The notes below the pieces were generated by a model. It saw nothing but the letters and a program-made list of their open reading frames with translations, searched no databases and was not told the origin of the DNA. Shown piece by piece: positions 48,157 to 56,728 of a stretch of 64,000 bases of DNA. A program made the position numbers and the translations under genes. Each line of letters opens with the position of its first letter. Positions within the stretch are counted from its first letter, which is position 1. The DNA is from Lutispora sp003527145 (GTDB lineage Bacteria; Bacillota; Clostridia; Lutisporales; Lutisporaceae), in the NCBI GenBank assembly GCA_029983695.1, contig JASBZB010000006.1, positions 68,897-132,896 on the forward strand, in the 5' to 3' direction.

Positions 48157-50214
48157 ATGGTTAAATATAGAATCGCCGTAGTCGCTGCAGATGGAAAAAT
48201 AGGAATAGGGTTTAAAAATCAGCTTGAAAGCATATTTCATGACGAAATAGAAATAGTGATTTTGAGTCTGGAAGATGCTCAGGAGCTTTTCCTCGGATTT
48301 GATCTTATTATGGCTGCCAGTTCCGCCATATATGATGCGGTGAAGAGAAAGGCTCCGTTGAATGCTAAAGTAATAACTGTAATACGCAATATCAATACCT
48401 TAGAAGTTCATAAAGTGTTTAATATAGATGCAGGCAGTAAGGCGCTTGTGGTGAGCAATTACTTCTATGCAGCCAAGGAAACTGTGGATTTGCTTAAAGA
48501 GATCGGTTTAAATCACATTGAATATATACCTTATTGCCCGGGGACAGACCTGGATGATTTGGATATTAATACTGTTGACCTTGCTATAACTGCAGGAGCT
48601 GCACATTATGTGCCTAAGGGAATAAGCAGAATAATCGATCTTGGATTAAAGGTGATAGACATATCTACGGTTATGGAGGTTATCGTAAACCTGGGCTTGC
48701 CTTTAGAAAAAATAAATCTGTTTACCTTGAGATATATGAAGGAATTTATAGCCCTTAACAGAAAAATAAGCGATTTGAAGTCCACGCTTGTTGCAGTTCT
48801 GGATGCCTCTTCCGACGGCATAATGGCACTGGATCTGGAAGGAAATATAATATTTAAGAATAACAGAGTCGAAAGATATTTTGAAACATGCAATAAAATC
48901 AATGTAGGAGACAATATCGCTGAGTTTATAAATAATGGAAATATAATAAATTTCATAAATAGCTTTGATGAAAAGGAAAACGACGTATTCAGCATAAACA
49001 GAAGAGATGTAATGATAAATAAAAACTACCTGAGCAATAATAATAAGCTTACCGGTATCGTAGTAAGCTTAAATTACGTCTCTGAGATACAAGACAAGGA
49101 AAAGGAAATAAGGAAGAAGCTGGTCAATAAAGGCAATGTGGCCAAATATGATTTTTCCGATATCATAGGCTCCAGTAAAAGCATCAGGACAGTGACCGAT
49201 ATGACAAGAAAGGTTGCTAAGACAGATCTATCCGCCCTCCTTCTGGGTGAGAACGGTACAGGCAAGGAGCTTTTTGCTCAGGCTATACACAGAAATTCTT
49301 CAAGGAGGACAGGACCCTTTGTAGCGGTAAACTTTGCTGCTTTGCCGGAAAGTCTTATAGAAAGCGAATTGTTCGGGTATGAAGAGGGAGCTTTTACCGG
49401 AGCCAAAAAAGGCGGCAAGCGCGGGCTCTTTGAATTAGCTCATTTGGGTACTATATTTCTTGATGAGATAGGTGATGCTCCTTTGAGCCTTCAGGCAAGA
49501 CTGCTTCGCGTAATTCAGGAAAAAGAGGTATTGAGAGTGGGCGGAGTGAGCCCAATACCTGTTGATGTAAGGATCATTGCAGCTACCAACAGGGATTTGA
49601 AGGAAATGATAGAATTAAATCAGTTCAGGCAGGATCTTTACTATCGCTTGAATACCATAACCATAAAAGTACCTCCCTTGAGAGACAGAAAAGAGGATAT
49701 ACCATATATCATAAATTACTATATGAAGAACCTGAATGCGAAGAAGAAATTTACAAAAGAAGCAATAGAGAAGCTAAATAACCATGATTGGCCCGGCAAT
49801 GTCAGAGAACTGGAAAATTTGATACATTATGTAGTCGAGATTGTAGACGGAGAAATAATAGATGCGGATGATCTTCCTGTGGATGTCTGCGGCAGCATAG
49901 AAAGGCACGAAACAAATAACAATGGCATGGAGGACATCGTTGAGAGCCTTGAAAAGCTCTGTCCTATAGGGGTATTGACTGGAATATTGGAGGAATTGGA
50001 AATAGCTGATGACTCCTATGTGAGGGCCAGCCGGTCATATTTGCTGGAAAAGCTTTTATGCAAGGGTATAAATACCACCGATAATGCATTAAGAAAGGTA
50101 TTGAAAGAATTAGACGGACTAGACTATATAAATGTGGGAAGCACAAAGCAAGGCACCAGGATCACACAAAAAGGCAGAATATTTCTTGATGAGCTTAGAA
50201 GCTTAGGTGATTGA
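48157..50214 (+). CDS. Sigma-54-dependent activator (receptor-PAS-AAA+-winged helix)
   Basis: A 685-residue enhancer-binding protein. Residues 1-205 look like a PrpR-N-like ligand receptor (GFDLIMAASSAIYDAVKRKA; AGAAHYVPKGISRIIDLGLK). Residues about 210-300 are PAS-like (LDASSDGIMALDLEGNIIFK). The AAA+ domain has GENGTGKELFAQAIHR (Walker A), GAFTGA at 411-416 (sigma-54 contact), IFLDEIGDAPLSLQARLLRV (Walker B) and WPGNVRELENLI. The usual Fis-type HTH is missing; the end (SYLLEKLLCKGINTTDNALR, INVGSTKQGTRITQKG) reads as a winged helix. It probably controls the promoter at 36487. Confidence 0.92.
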   Translation: MVKYRIAVVAADGKIGIGFKNQLESIFHDEIEIVILSLEDAQELFLGFDLIMAASSAIYDAVKRKAPLNAKVITVIRNINTLEVHKVFNIDAGSKALVVSNYFYAAKETVDLLKEIGLNHIEYIPYCPGTDLDDLDINTVDLAITAGAAHYVPKGISRIIDLGLKVIDISTVMEVIVNLGLPLEKINLFTLRYMKEFIALNRKISDLKSTLVAVLDASSDGIMALDLEGNIIFKNNRVERYFETCNKINVGDNIAEFINNGNIINFINSFDEKENDVFSINRRDVMINKNYLSNNNKLTGIVVSLNYVSEIQDKEKEIRKKLVNKGNVAKYDFSDIIGSSKSIRTVTDMTRKVAKTDLSALLLGENGTGKELFAQAIHRNSSRRTGPFVAVNFAALPESLIESELFGYEEGAFTGAKKGGKRGLFELAHLGTIFLDEIGDAPLSLQARLLRVIQEKEVLRVGGVSPIPVDVRIIAATNRDLKEMIELNQFRQDLYYRLNTITIKVPPLRDRKEDIPYIINYYMKNLNAKKKFTKEAIEKLNNHDWPGNVRELENLIHYVVEIVDGEIIDADDLPVDVCGSIERHETNNNGMEDIVESLEKLCPIGVLTGILEELEIADDSYVRASRSYLLEKLLCKGINTTDNALRKVLKELDGLDYINVGSTKQGTRITQKGRIFLDELRSLGD

Positions 50215-50252
50215 TACATTGATAATGTAAGATGTATCAATCACTTTTTTAA
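50207..50252 (+). terminator. Terminator of the peptide-utilisation locus
   Basis: GTGATTGATACAT (50207-50219) pairs with ATGTATCAATCAC (50232-50244), then T6. The 5' arm includes the activator's last codons and stop. Confidence 0.93.
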
Positions 50253-50391
50253 CGAAAAGGCAGAAACAATGTTAACTTATTATAAGGGGCGTGGTTTACA
50301 ATTGCGTTTTTATAGTATATACTTGACTGTATGTTCAAAGTTTTAATTATAAGTTTAAAAATACAAAATCCAGGATATGCAGGAGGAGAAA

Positions 50392-51369
50392 ATGAGAGAT
50401 ATTGCTTTGAGACTGGAAAGAAAAATCAGTGAAGGCGGGGCCGTGGATTTTGATGAAGCCTATATTCTTGGAAGGCTCAGCAAGCCTGACGAGCTTGAGA
50501 AACTGTACCATGCAGCAAACAGGATCAGAGAAAGATATAAAGGGAATAAGGTAGATTTATGCTCCATAATGAATGCCAAATCAGGAAGATGCAGCGAGGA
50601 TTGCAAGTACTGCGCCCAATCCGCTCACTACCACACAGAGGTGGAGGAATACGGTCTGGTTTGCAAGGATAAGGCATTAGCTATTGCGCTGGAAAATGAA
50701 AGCTGCGGAGTAGGAAGGTTTTCATTGGTTACCAGCGGAAGGGATTTGGCGGGTGAAGATTTTAAAGAGACATTAAATATATATGGATATATTAAGGAGC
50801 ATGTAAAAATAAGCCTATGCGCCTCTCATGGAATCTTGACCCATGAGCAGCTGCTGCTTCTTAAAAGAGCCGGGGTTGAGACCTATCATCACAATCTGGA
50901 GACAAGCAGGGAATATTACAGCAGGATATGTACAACCCATTCCTATGATGAAAGGATCGAAACAATAAGAAATGCACAAAATGCCGGACTCAAGGTATGC
51001 TCCGGCGGAATCATCGGCATGGGAGAGCGCCTGGAGGATAGGATAAAGCTTGCTTTTGAGCTTAAAGCTCTCGGCATAGACTCCATTCCCATCAATGTTT
51101 TAAACCCCATAAAAGGAACTCCCCTTGAAAGCTCAGAAAGATTGTCTCAGGATGAAATATTGAAAACTATAGCAATCTACAGATTTATAAATCCAAAAGC
51201 CTGTATCAGGCTGGCAGGGGGAAGAAACCTGATAGCGGATTATGGAAAGCACTGCTTTAAAGCAGGTGCGAATGCCACTATCACAGGCAATTATCTAACT
51301 ACCTCAGGAAACAAGATTGCAGATGACATAAAAATGATAAAAGATTCAGGTTTAAAGGTCGGACTTTAA
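50392..51369 (+). CDS. bioB: Biotin synthase
   Basis: A 325-residue radical SAM enzyme that inserts sulfur into dethiobiotin. The AdoMet cluster motif is RCSEDCKYCAQS (CxxxCxxC) near residue 60. Family blocks: VDLCSIMNAKSG, GRFSLVTSGRD, YHHNLETSREYYSRICTTHS (with the second-cluster cysteine), CSGGIIGMGE and PINVLNPIKGTPL. The Arg ligand of the [2Fe-2S] cluster is in ACIRLAGGRNL. ATG 50392 follows GCAGGAGG. No other bio genes are here. Its 3' end overlaps the convergent DUF1836 gene by 18 bases. Confidence 0.95.
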   Translation: MRDIALRLERKISEGGAVDFDEAYILGRLSKPDELEKLYHAANRIRERYKGNKVDLCSIMNAKSGRCSEDCKYCAQSAHYHTEVEEYGLVCKDKALAIALENESCGVGRFSLVTSGRDLAGEDFKETLNIYGYIKEHVKISLCASHGILTHEQLLLLKRAGVETYHHNLETSREYYSRICTTHSYDERIETIRNAQNAGLKVCSGGIIGMGERLEDRIKLAFELKALGIDSIPINVLNPIKGTPLESSERLSQDEILKTIAIYRFINPKACIRLAGGRNLIADYGKHCFKAGANATITGNYLTTSGNKIADDIKMIKDSGLKVGL

Positions 51370-51945
51370 AAACTCATCTATTATCATTTCCGCAAGCCTT
51401 TTGCTTGTAGCTGCCTGATTTGCCAATGTCAGTACCAAAAGCATCAGCTCTGCCTTGCCATTGCTGCTTGAACTTAATACAGCCGATTTATCGGCAATGT
51501 GATTGAGCATATCATTAAATTGTTTGGGAAGATTATTTAAATCTTCTCTTTTTATTTCCAGGTAATTTGAATATAACTCGTCTAAATCAAATCTTTCATT
51601 GCCTTTTGAAGGGTTTATGCCGCCCAATAATGGAGTGAGGAGAATCTTTATATCATTTATGGACAGGATCTGCTTTAAATTATATATAAGGGATAGAAGT
51701 ATTATATGATTCCTGCCGTATTTTTTGTTCTTGGGAGGCATAACAGCCTTTGCTTTTGTATAGTTGTTTATCATGGTTTTTGTCAGGATTTTATCGGAAG
51801 CCTGCCTTTTAGTATCTGCCAGCTTGTCATCGAAGAGAGTGGTCACCTGATCCACATACAAATCAATACAGGGTATATCGGAAAGCTGTATGTCGCCGGA
51901 TGAAGCTATGTATTCTATGATTTTATCCAATTCTTCTCTATTCAT
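51352..51945 (-). CDS. DUF1836 family protein
   Basis: A 197-residue protein. The first 100 residues match DUF1836: DIPCIDLYVDQVTTLFDDKL, KILTKTMINNYTKAKAVMPP and KKYGRNHIILLSLIYNLKQI, a MerR-like helical DNA-binding fold by pattern. The rest is helical. Family members are common in Clostridia and of unknown role, often assumed to be regulators. It is convergent with bioB with an 18-base overlap of coding ends. Confidence 0.85.
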   Translation of the reverse strand: MNREELDKIIEYIASSGDIQLSDIPCIDLYVDQVTTLFDDKLADTKRQASDKILTKTMINNYTKAKAVMPPKNKKYGRNHIILLSLIYNLKQILSINDIKILLTPLLGGINPSKGNERFDLDELYSNYLEIKREDLNNLPKQFNDMLNHIADKSAVLSSSSNGKAELMLLVLTLANQAATSKRLAEMIIDEFLKSDL

Positions 51946-52159
51946 TGCCTAAATCAACGCCTTTCTCATAATAAGCAGTATTCAATATCATAATACTATA
52001 CTAAAAAAATATATAATATACTTTCTTATACTATTGAATAAAATATTTCAATGAGTTATTATGATTATAACACATAGTAATCAAAACTACATAGTGTGGT
52101 AAAACTAAATACACAACAAAGAAAAAATATAATTATTTAGAAAGAAGGATTGATTATTG

Positions 52160-52804
52160 ATGAGATGCAAGCTTAGAGAACCGGTGAGCGGGCTGACCCA
52201 TTTCGCCGGTGCTGTATTATCCGTTGTAGGAACGGTTTTCCTTATTGCTTTTGCTGTAAGCACAGGTACTCCGGCAGATATAGCTTCTGTTTCCATATTC
52301 GGCGCCAGTCTTATACTGCTATATACGGCCAGCTCATTGTACCATTTGCTGACCGTTTCAAAAAAAGCTATTGGAGTGCTGAGGAGAATAGATCACATGA
52401 TGATCTATGTTTTAATAGCCGGCACATATACTCCTCTTTGCCTAATCGGGCTAAAGGGGAAGCTGGGCCTTGGACTTCTGATCGGGATATGGTCTTTAGC
52501 CCTGGTGGGGATAGTGCTGAAGCTGGTATGGTTTAATGCTCCCAGATGGATATACACCTCTTTCTATTTGATCATGGGCTGGCTGGTCATTATAGCCATC
52601 ATCCCTTTGATGAAAATTATACCTTCAGGAGGAATATGGCTGCTTGTTGCCGGAGGTGTATCCTACACCATAGGAGCTGTTATATATGGAGCAAAGTGGC
52701 CTTTAAGTAAGAACAATATCTTTGGATTTCATGAAATATTCCATATATTTGTTATGCTGGGCAGCTTGTTTCATTACTTTTTCGTACTGGAATATCTCAC
52801 GTAA
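52160..52804 (+). CDS. Hemolysin III family (PAQR-like) membrane protein
   Basis: A 214-residue protein with seven membrane helices. The family marks are REPVSGLTHFAGAVLSVVGT at the N-terminus, SSLYHLLTV (first His), RIDHMMIYVLIAGTYTPLCL and FGFHEIFHIFVMLGSLFHYF, with the conserved His and Glu of a probable zinc site. Relatives are called TrhA or YqfA and affect membrane energy balance. ATG 52160 is preferred to TTG 52157. The 215-base gap upstream is AT-rich with no gene. It is convergent with the MATE gene, 7 bases apart. Confidence 0.9.
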   Translation: MRCKLREPVSGLTHFAGAVLSVVGTVFLIAFAVSTGTPADIASVSIFGASLILLYTASSLYHLLTVSKKAIGVLRRIDHMMIYVLIAGTYTPLCLIGLKGKLGLGLLIGIWSLALVGIVLKLVWFNAPRWIYTSFYLIMGWLVIIAIIPLMKIIPSGGIWLLVAGGVSYTIGAVIYGAKWPLSKNNIFGFHEIFHIFVMLGSLFHYFFVLEYLT

Positions 52805-52811
52805 TGATCTT

Positions 52812-54218
52812 CTAATAAGCTTCCGCATCCTCAACCTTGTTAATTTTTGATTTTACATATTTCCATTTGCCGGAGCGGTATCTCAGATATACTATAAGAG
52901 CACGGGCAGACTGATCCAGCACCAGGGCTATCCAGGCTCCTATGAGGCCCCAATGAAATATGCTGACGAATATATAAGCTGTGAATACGCGGAAGATCCA
53001 AATACCGAAAATACATGCGTATAAGGGATATAGGGTGTCCCCGGCTCCTCTCAGCGCCCCTGATATTGCCAATTGAGTCGATTGGCCGGGCTGAGCTAAA
53101 GCAAGTATCTTCAGCACGGTACCTGCCATAGCCGCTACTGCCAGATCTTCGGTATAAAGGCCTGCCAGCTGGTGAGAAAAGAGCAGGAATACAACCCCCA
53201 TAAATAAGGCGGCCAGCATCGCCATGTGATGTATCATATCTGCAAATTCTTTTGCTTTTCTTTCATCACCGGCACCGAGGCTCTGGCCTACCAAAGTGGT
53301 GGCAGCGATACCAAAGGCTTGGCTTGGCGAAAAAGTAAGAGCGCTTATATTTATGCCTATCTGGTGCGCTGCAAACCCGCTGGTGCCCAGGCTGGATACT
53401 GTGCGGGCAAACACCATCAGGCCGCTTTGCAGCACAAATTGTTCCAAGGCAGCAGGTATACCTATAGAAAATATCTGTTTTACAATACCTGTGTTTATTC
53501 TATAATCACCTATTATTGAAAGCGATATGTAAGACCGTTCAGTGAAGAAAATGATGTACAGCCCTGCCAGGCAAGCTATTAATCTTGCTGCGGTGGTTGA
53601 TACTGCAGCCCCTGCCACCCCCCATTCAGGGAACCCGAATTTTCCGAATATGAGCACATAGTTGCCGAAAACGTTCAAAAGATTGCTTCCAGCGTTATAG
53701 AGCATAGGAAGCTTTGTTTGTCCCGCCCCGCGAAGAGCTGCCGTAACCCCCATATTTACGGCCTGGAAAGCTAATCCGGCAGCAACAATTTTAAAATATA
53801 AGGTTGCATCGCGGAATGTATCTGAATTGGCCCCCATGAACGTTACAATATTGGGAGCAAAATAAATTCCGATAACAGTAACGAATATTCCCAAAACGGT
53901 ATTCAATATCAATACTTGACGGGTAACGTTACAGGCTTCATCGGGTTTTCTCGCACCGATATTCCAGGCTATGAGAGTTGATGTCCCTACATTGACGGCT
54001 GCAAATATCGCCAGCAGGAGAAAAAAAGGCTGATTGGTAAGACCTACTGAGGCTATAGCTGCCGGGCTTAATTGCCCTACCATGATCATGTCAACCATGC
54101 CGAAAAGGCTGGTCATAACAAGCTCTATGAAAGCAGGCCAGGTTATGGATATGGCTTTTCGGCGCATTTTGCCGTAATCCGGATGAGACTTATGGTCTTT
54201 GGAGAAAACTTGCAACAA
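52812..54218 (-). CDS. MATE-family multidrug/toxin efflux transporter (1)
   Basis: A 468-residue MATE transporter with twelve membrane segments. It has IVMTSLFGMVDMIMVGQLSP near helix 1-2, QVNMGVTAALRGAGQTKLPM after helix 5, and the matching SGALRGAGDTLYPLYACIFG in the second half. MATE proteins exchange Na+ or H+ for drugs or metabolites. TTG start with AGAAGG site. It is divergent from a LysR gene, which probably controls it, with a palindrome between them. Confidence 0.92.
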   Translation of the reverse strand: MLQVFSKDHKSHPDYGKMRRKAISITWPAFIELVMTSLFGMVDMIMVGQLSPAAIASVGLTNQPFFLLLAIFAAVNVGTSTLIAWNIGARKPDEACNVTRQVLILNTVLGIFVTVIGIYFAPNIVTFMGANSDTFRDATLYFKIVAAGLAFQAVNMGVTAALRGAGQTKLPMLYNAGSNLLNVFGNYVLIFGKFGFPEWGVAGAAVSTTAARLIACLAGLYIIFFTERSYISLSIIGDYRINTGIVKQIFSIGIPAALEQFVLQSGLMVFARTVSSLGTSGFAAHQIGINISALTFSPSQAFGIAATTLVGQSLGAGDERKAKEFADMIHHMAMLAALFMGVVFLLFSHQLAGLYTEDLAVAAMAGTVLKILALAQPGQSTQLAISGALRGAGDTLYPLYACIFGIWIFRVFTAYIFVSIFHWGLIGAWIALVLDQSARALIVYLRYRSGKWKYVKSKINKVEDAEAY

Positions 54219-54276
54219 ATATATAACCTTCTTTCATGCAAATCCTTTAATTGACATTCTAATTTTAACCTTGATA

Positions 54277-54310
54277 ATTTATAACTTCAAATATATTATA
54301 TGTTATAAAT
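54277..54310. promoter_or_regulatory. Candidate LysR operator between MATE and lysR genes
   Basis: ATTTATAAC (54277-54285) and GTTATAAAT (54302-54310) are a perfect 9-bp inverted repeat with a 16-base spacer, in the 148-base divergent intergenic region. Spacing suits a LysR-type recognition site. Confidence 0.5.
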
Positions 54311-54366
54311 ATATTCCTTTTAGGTTATAGATAATATATAATATATCCCAAGAGAGGTGAAAACCG

Positions 54367-55239
54367 ATGGAGCTTTCGCAATTGAAATATTTTGAGGTAG
54401 TGGCTAAGCATGAGCACATAACTCGGGCAGCAGAAGAGCTGCATATCGCCCAGCCCTCTTTGAGCAAAGCTATAAGCAGGCTGGAAGCAGAGCTGGGAGT
54501 AGAGCTATTTGACAGGCAAGGCAGGAACATAAGGCTAAACTCTTTCGGTAGGGTATTCTTAAAGCGGGTCGGCAAAATATTTTTGGAGCTTGAAAACGGA
54601 AGGCAGGAGCTGGCAGACATGTCAGGCCTTGAACAGGGCAGAATTTCTTTGGCGTGGACCAGCACTCTGCTGCTGCCAAGGGTGCTGGAGGGATTTTTGT
54701 CCATATATCCCAATGTAAGCTTTAAGCAAATTGTTGCAACCACGCTGGAAATGAAAAACCAGATGGAAGAAGGTATTTTGGATCTATGCATATCATCACC
54801 CTCAGTTGAAGGTCCGGGGATAGTGAGCATTCCATTGCTCACTGAAGAAATTTTTCTTGCCGTACCCAGGAATCACAGATTGGCAAAGCATGAAAGCATC
54901 GATCTGAGGGATGCAGCCGGCGAGCCGTTCATCAGCACCAAGCAGGGCTATGGCTTTAGGGATATAATGGACGGCTTTTGCAAAGAAGCCGGTTTTACTC
55001 CCAATATAGTATTTGAAGGAGAGGTCGCATCAACCTTGATCAATTTGGTAAATGCAGGTTTAGGTGTTGCTTTCATGCCTTCACCTCATAAAAGGGAATA
55101 CTCCGTTCCTCTTCCTAAGCTGCTTCATATAAGCAATCCTGAATGCAGAAGGACCATCAGCCTGTCCTATTTGGAGGGCCATTATCTTTCTAAAGCTGCA
55201 CGCCAGTTCTGCCAGTATATAATCGATTATTTCCGATAA
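54367..55239 (+). CDS. LysR-family transcriptional regulator
   Basis: A 290-residue LysR protein. The winged HTH is LSQLKYFEVVAKHEHITRAA and IAQPSLSKAISRLEAELGVE. The periplasmic-binding-like effector domain runs from about residue 90 (ISLAWTSTLLLPRVLEGFLS). Its ATG follows GAGAGGTG. Divergence from the MATE gene suggests it controls that transporter. The effector is unknown. It may also affect the downstream nucleotidase gene, 81 bases away on the same strand. Confidence 0.93.
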   Translation: MELSQLKYFEVVAKHEHITRAAEELHIAQPSLSKAISRLEAELGVELFDRQGRNIRLNSFGRVFLKRVGKIFLELENGRQELADMSGLEQGRISLAWTSTLLLPRVLEGFLSIYPNVSFKQIVATTLEMKNQMEEGILDLCISSPSVEGPGIVSIPLLTEEIFLAVPRNHRLAKHESIDLRDAAGEPFISTKQGYGFRDIMDGFCKEAGFTPNIVFEGEVASTLINLVNAGLGVAFMPSPHKREYSVPLPKLLHISNPECRRTISLSYLEGHYLSKAARQFCQYIIDYFR

Positions 55240-55320
55240 GGGATCAATCATATATGTTTGATCGGATTTATGACAATTCGGATAGGCATAAACCTATTTA
55301 CCAAGCGAAGGAGGCTGGAA

Positions 55321-56697
55321 ATGAATATCAGGATATTGCATACAAACGACATTCACAGCAGGTTTGAAGGATTTGGGAAAATAACAAGCAAAATAAGAGA
55401 ACTGAAAAATGATAATACTTTGATACTAGACGCAGGAGACTTTAATGATTTTATGAGGATGGAGCTTCAGGGGACAAGCGGAAGGGCAGGCTGCAGCCTG
55501 CTGAGCATCGCCGGCTATGATGCTGTAGCAGTGGGAAACAACGAAGGGTTTGCAGGTCTGGAGGTTCTTGAAACCATGGCATCTACTGGATTGATCCCTT
55601 TCATTTCCTGTAATCTGTACAGAAATGATATGAGTCCGGTCCGAGGCTTGAATAGGAGCATTATTGCTGACAAAGGCGGTATCAGATTCCTCATTATCGG
55701 GACAACTCCAAGCTATAATGAATTCTTTTCATTGCTTAACATGCATGCCGCCGACCATGTGGAGGAAATCAGACGGGAGCTTGAAGAGAACAAAGGCAAA
55801 TTTGACATTTGCATACTTCTCAGCCACTCAGGGATGAGAGAGGATACGGAGCTGGCCGGGCAATTAGATGGCGTTGATATAATAATAGGAGGCCACAGCC
55901 ATATCCTTATGGACCAAGCCAAAGTAATAAACAACACGATAATTCACCAATCAGGCAGCTATGGAGAGCATCTGGGCGTATTGGATATCGAAGTTAAGGA
56001 TGGAAAGATCGTAAGCTTCCGTGAAGAAAATATAAAGGTTGAAGATATGCCCATGGACAGCGGGATTGCCGATGAGCTTTCCAGGCAAAAGGACATAGCG
56101 ATCGAAGCTCTGAGCAGGCCCCTTTATGAAGTAGACCGTCATATATGGCATGATGTTGTTGAGGAAAACCCTCTGACCAATTTGTTGGCAGATGCATTGG
56201 CTGATGTAATACCTTGCGATCTTAGCATAATTAACAGCGGTATAATAAGCAGCGGCATAATGAAGGGTGTAGTTTCAAATAAAAAGCTCCTTGAAATTAG
56301 CCCCTCTCCACTAAATCCAACCTATATGGAAATCAAGGGTAAATACATAAAAGAAGCATTGAAGCAATCTCTACAGGCTGATGTATGCTTGCAGGACGGG
56401 AAAGGCTCAGGCTTCAGGGGCAGGTATCTAGGGAGGCTTCATCTCTCACATGCGGTAGTCGAGCATGATGGCAAGGAAGTATTGAGGGTAAAGCTTGAAA
56501 GCGGTGAGCTTGAGGATGAAAAGATATATAAGGTATCGACCTCGGATTATCTCCAGCGAGGCACCGGGTATACCAGCCTGGCGAATAATAGAAATGAGAG
56601 ATATAACCCTGAATATACCAGAGACATTCTAAGAGAATACTTAAATAAGAAGGAGTTTATAGAAAAATGCTTCACTGAAAGGTGGGTTAAAGTATAG
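55321..56697 (+). CDS. 5'-nucleotidase/UDP-sugar-hydrolase-type metallophosphoesterase (YunD-like)
   Basis: A 458-residue protein with an N-terminal calcineurin-like domain: ILHTNDIHSRFEGF (Asp, His), LILDAGDFNDF (bridging Asp), AVAVGNNEGFAGL (GNNE where UshA has GNHE), LLSHSGMRED and IIGGHSHILMD. A C-terminal 5'-nucleotidase domain (NPLTNLLADALADVIPCDLS) follows. No signal peptide is seen, unlike UshA, so it should act in the cytosol, as does the YunD group which also has GNNE. ATG 55321 follows GAAGGAGG. It lies just before a second MATE gene. Confidence 0.88.
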   Translation: MNIRILHTNDIHSRFEGFGKITSKIRELKNDNTLILDAGDFNDFMRMELQGTSGRAGCSLLSIAGYDAVAVGNNEGFAGLEVLETMASTGLIPFISCNLYRNDMSPVRGLNRSIIADKGGIRFLIIGTTPSYNEFFSLLNMHAADHVEEIRRELEENKGKFDICILLSHSGMREDTELAGQLDGVDIIIGGHSHILMDQAKVINNTIIHQSGSYGEHLGVLDIEVKDGKIVSFREENIKVEDMPMDSGIADELSRQKDIAIEALSRPLYEVDRHIWHDVVEENPLTNLLADALADVIPCDLSIINSGIISSGIMKGVVSNKKLLEISPSPLNPTYMEIKGKYIKEALKQSLQADVCLQDGKGSGFRGRYLGRLHLSHAVVEHDGKEVLRVKLESGELEDEKIYKVSTSDYLQRGTGYTSLANNRNERYNPEYTRDILREYLNKKEFIEKCFTERWVKV

Positions 56698-56728
56698 AAA
56701 ATATATCAATAAAGCTTAGGGGGATAAA

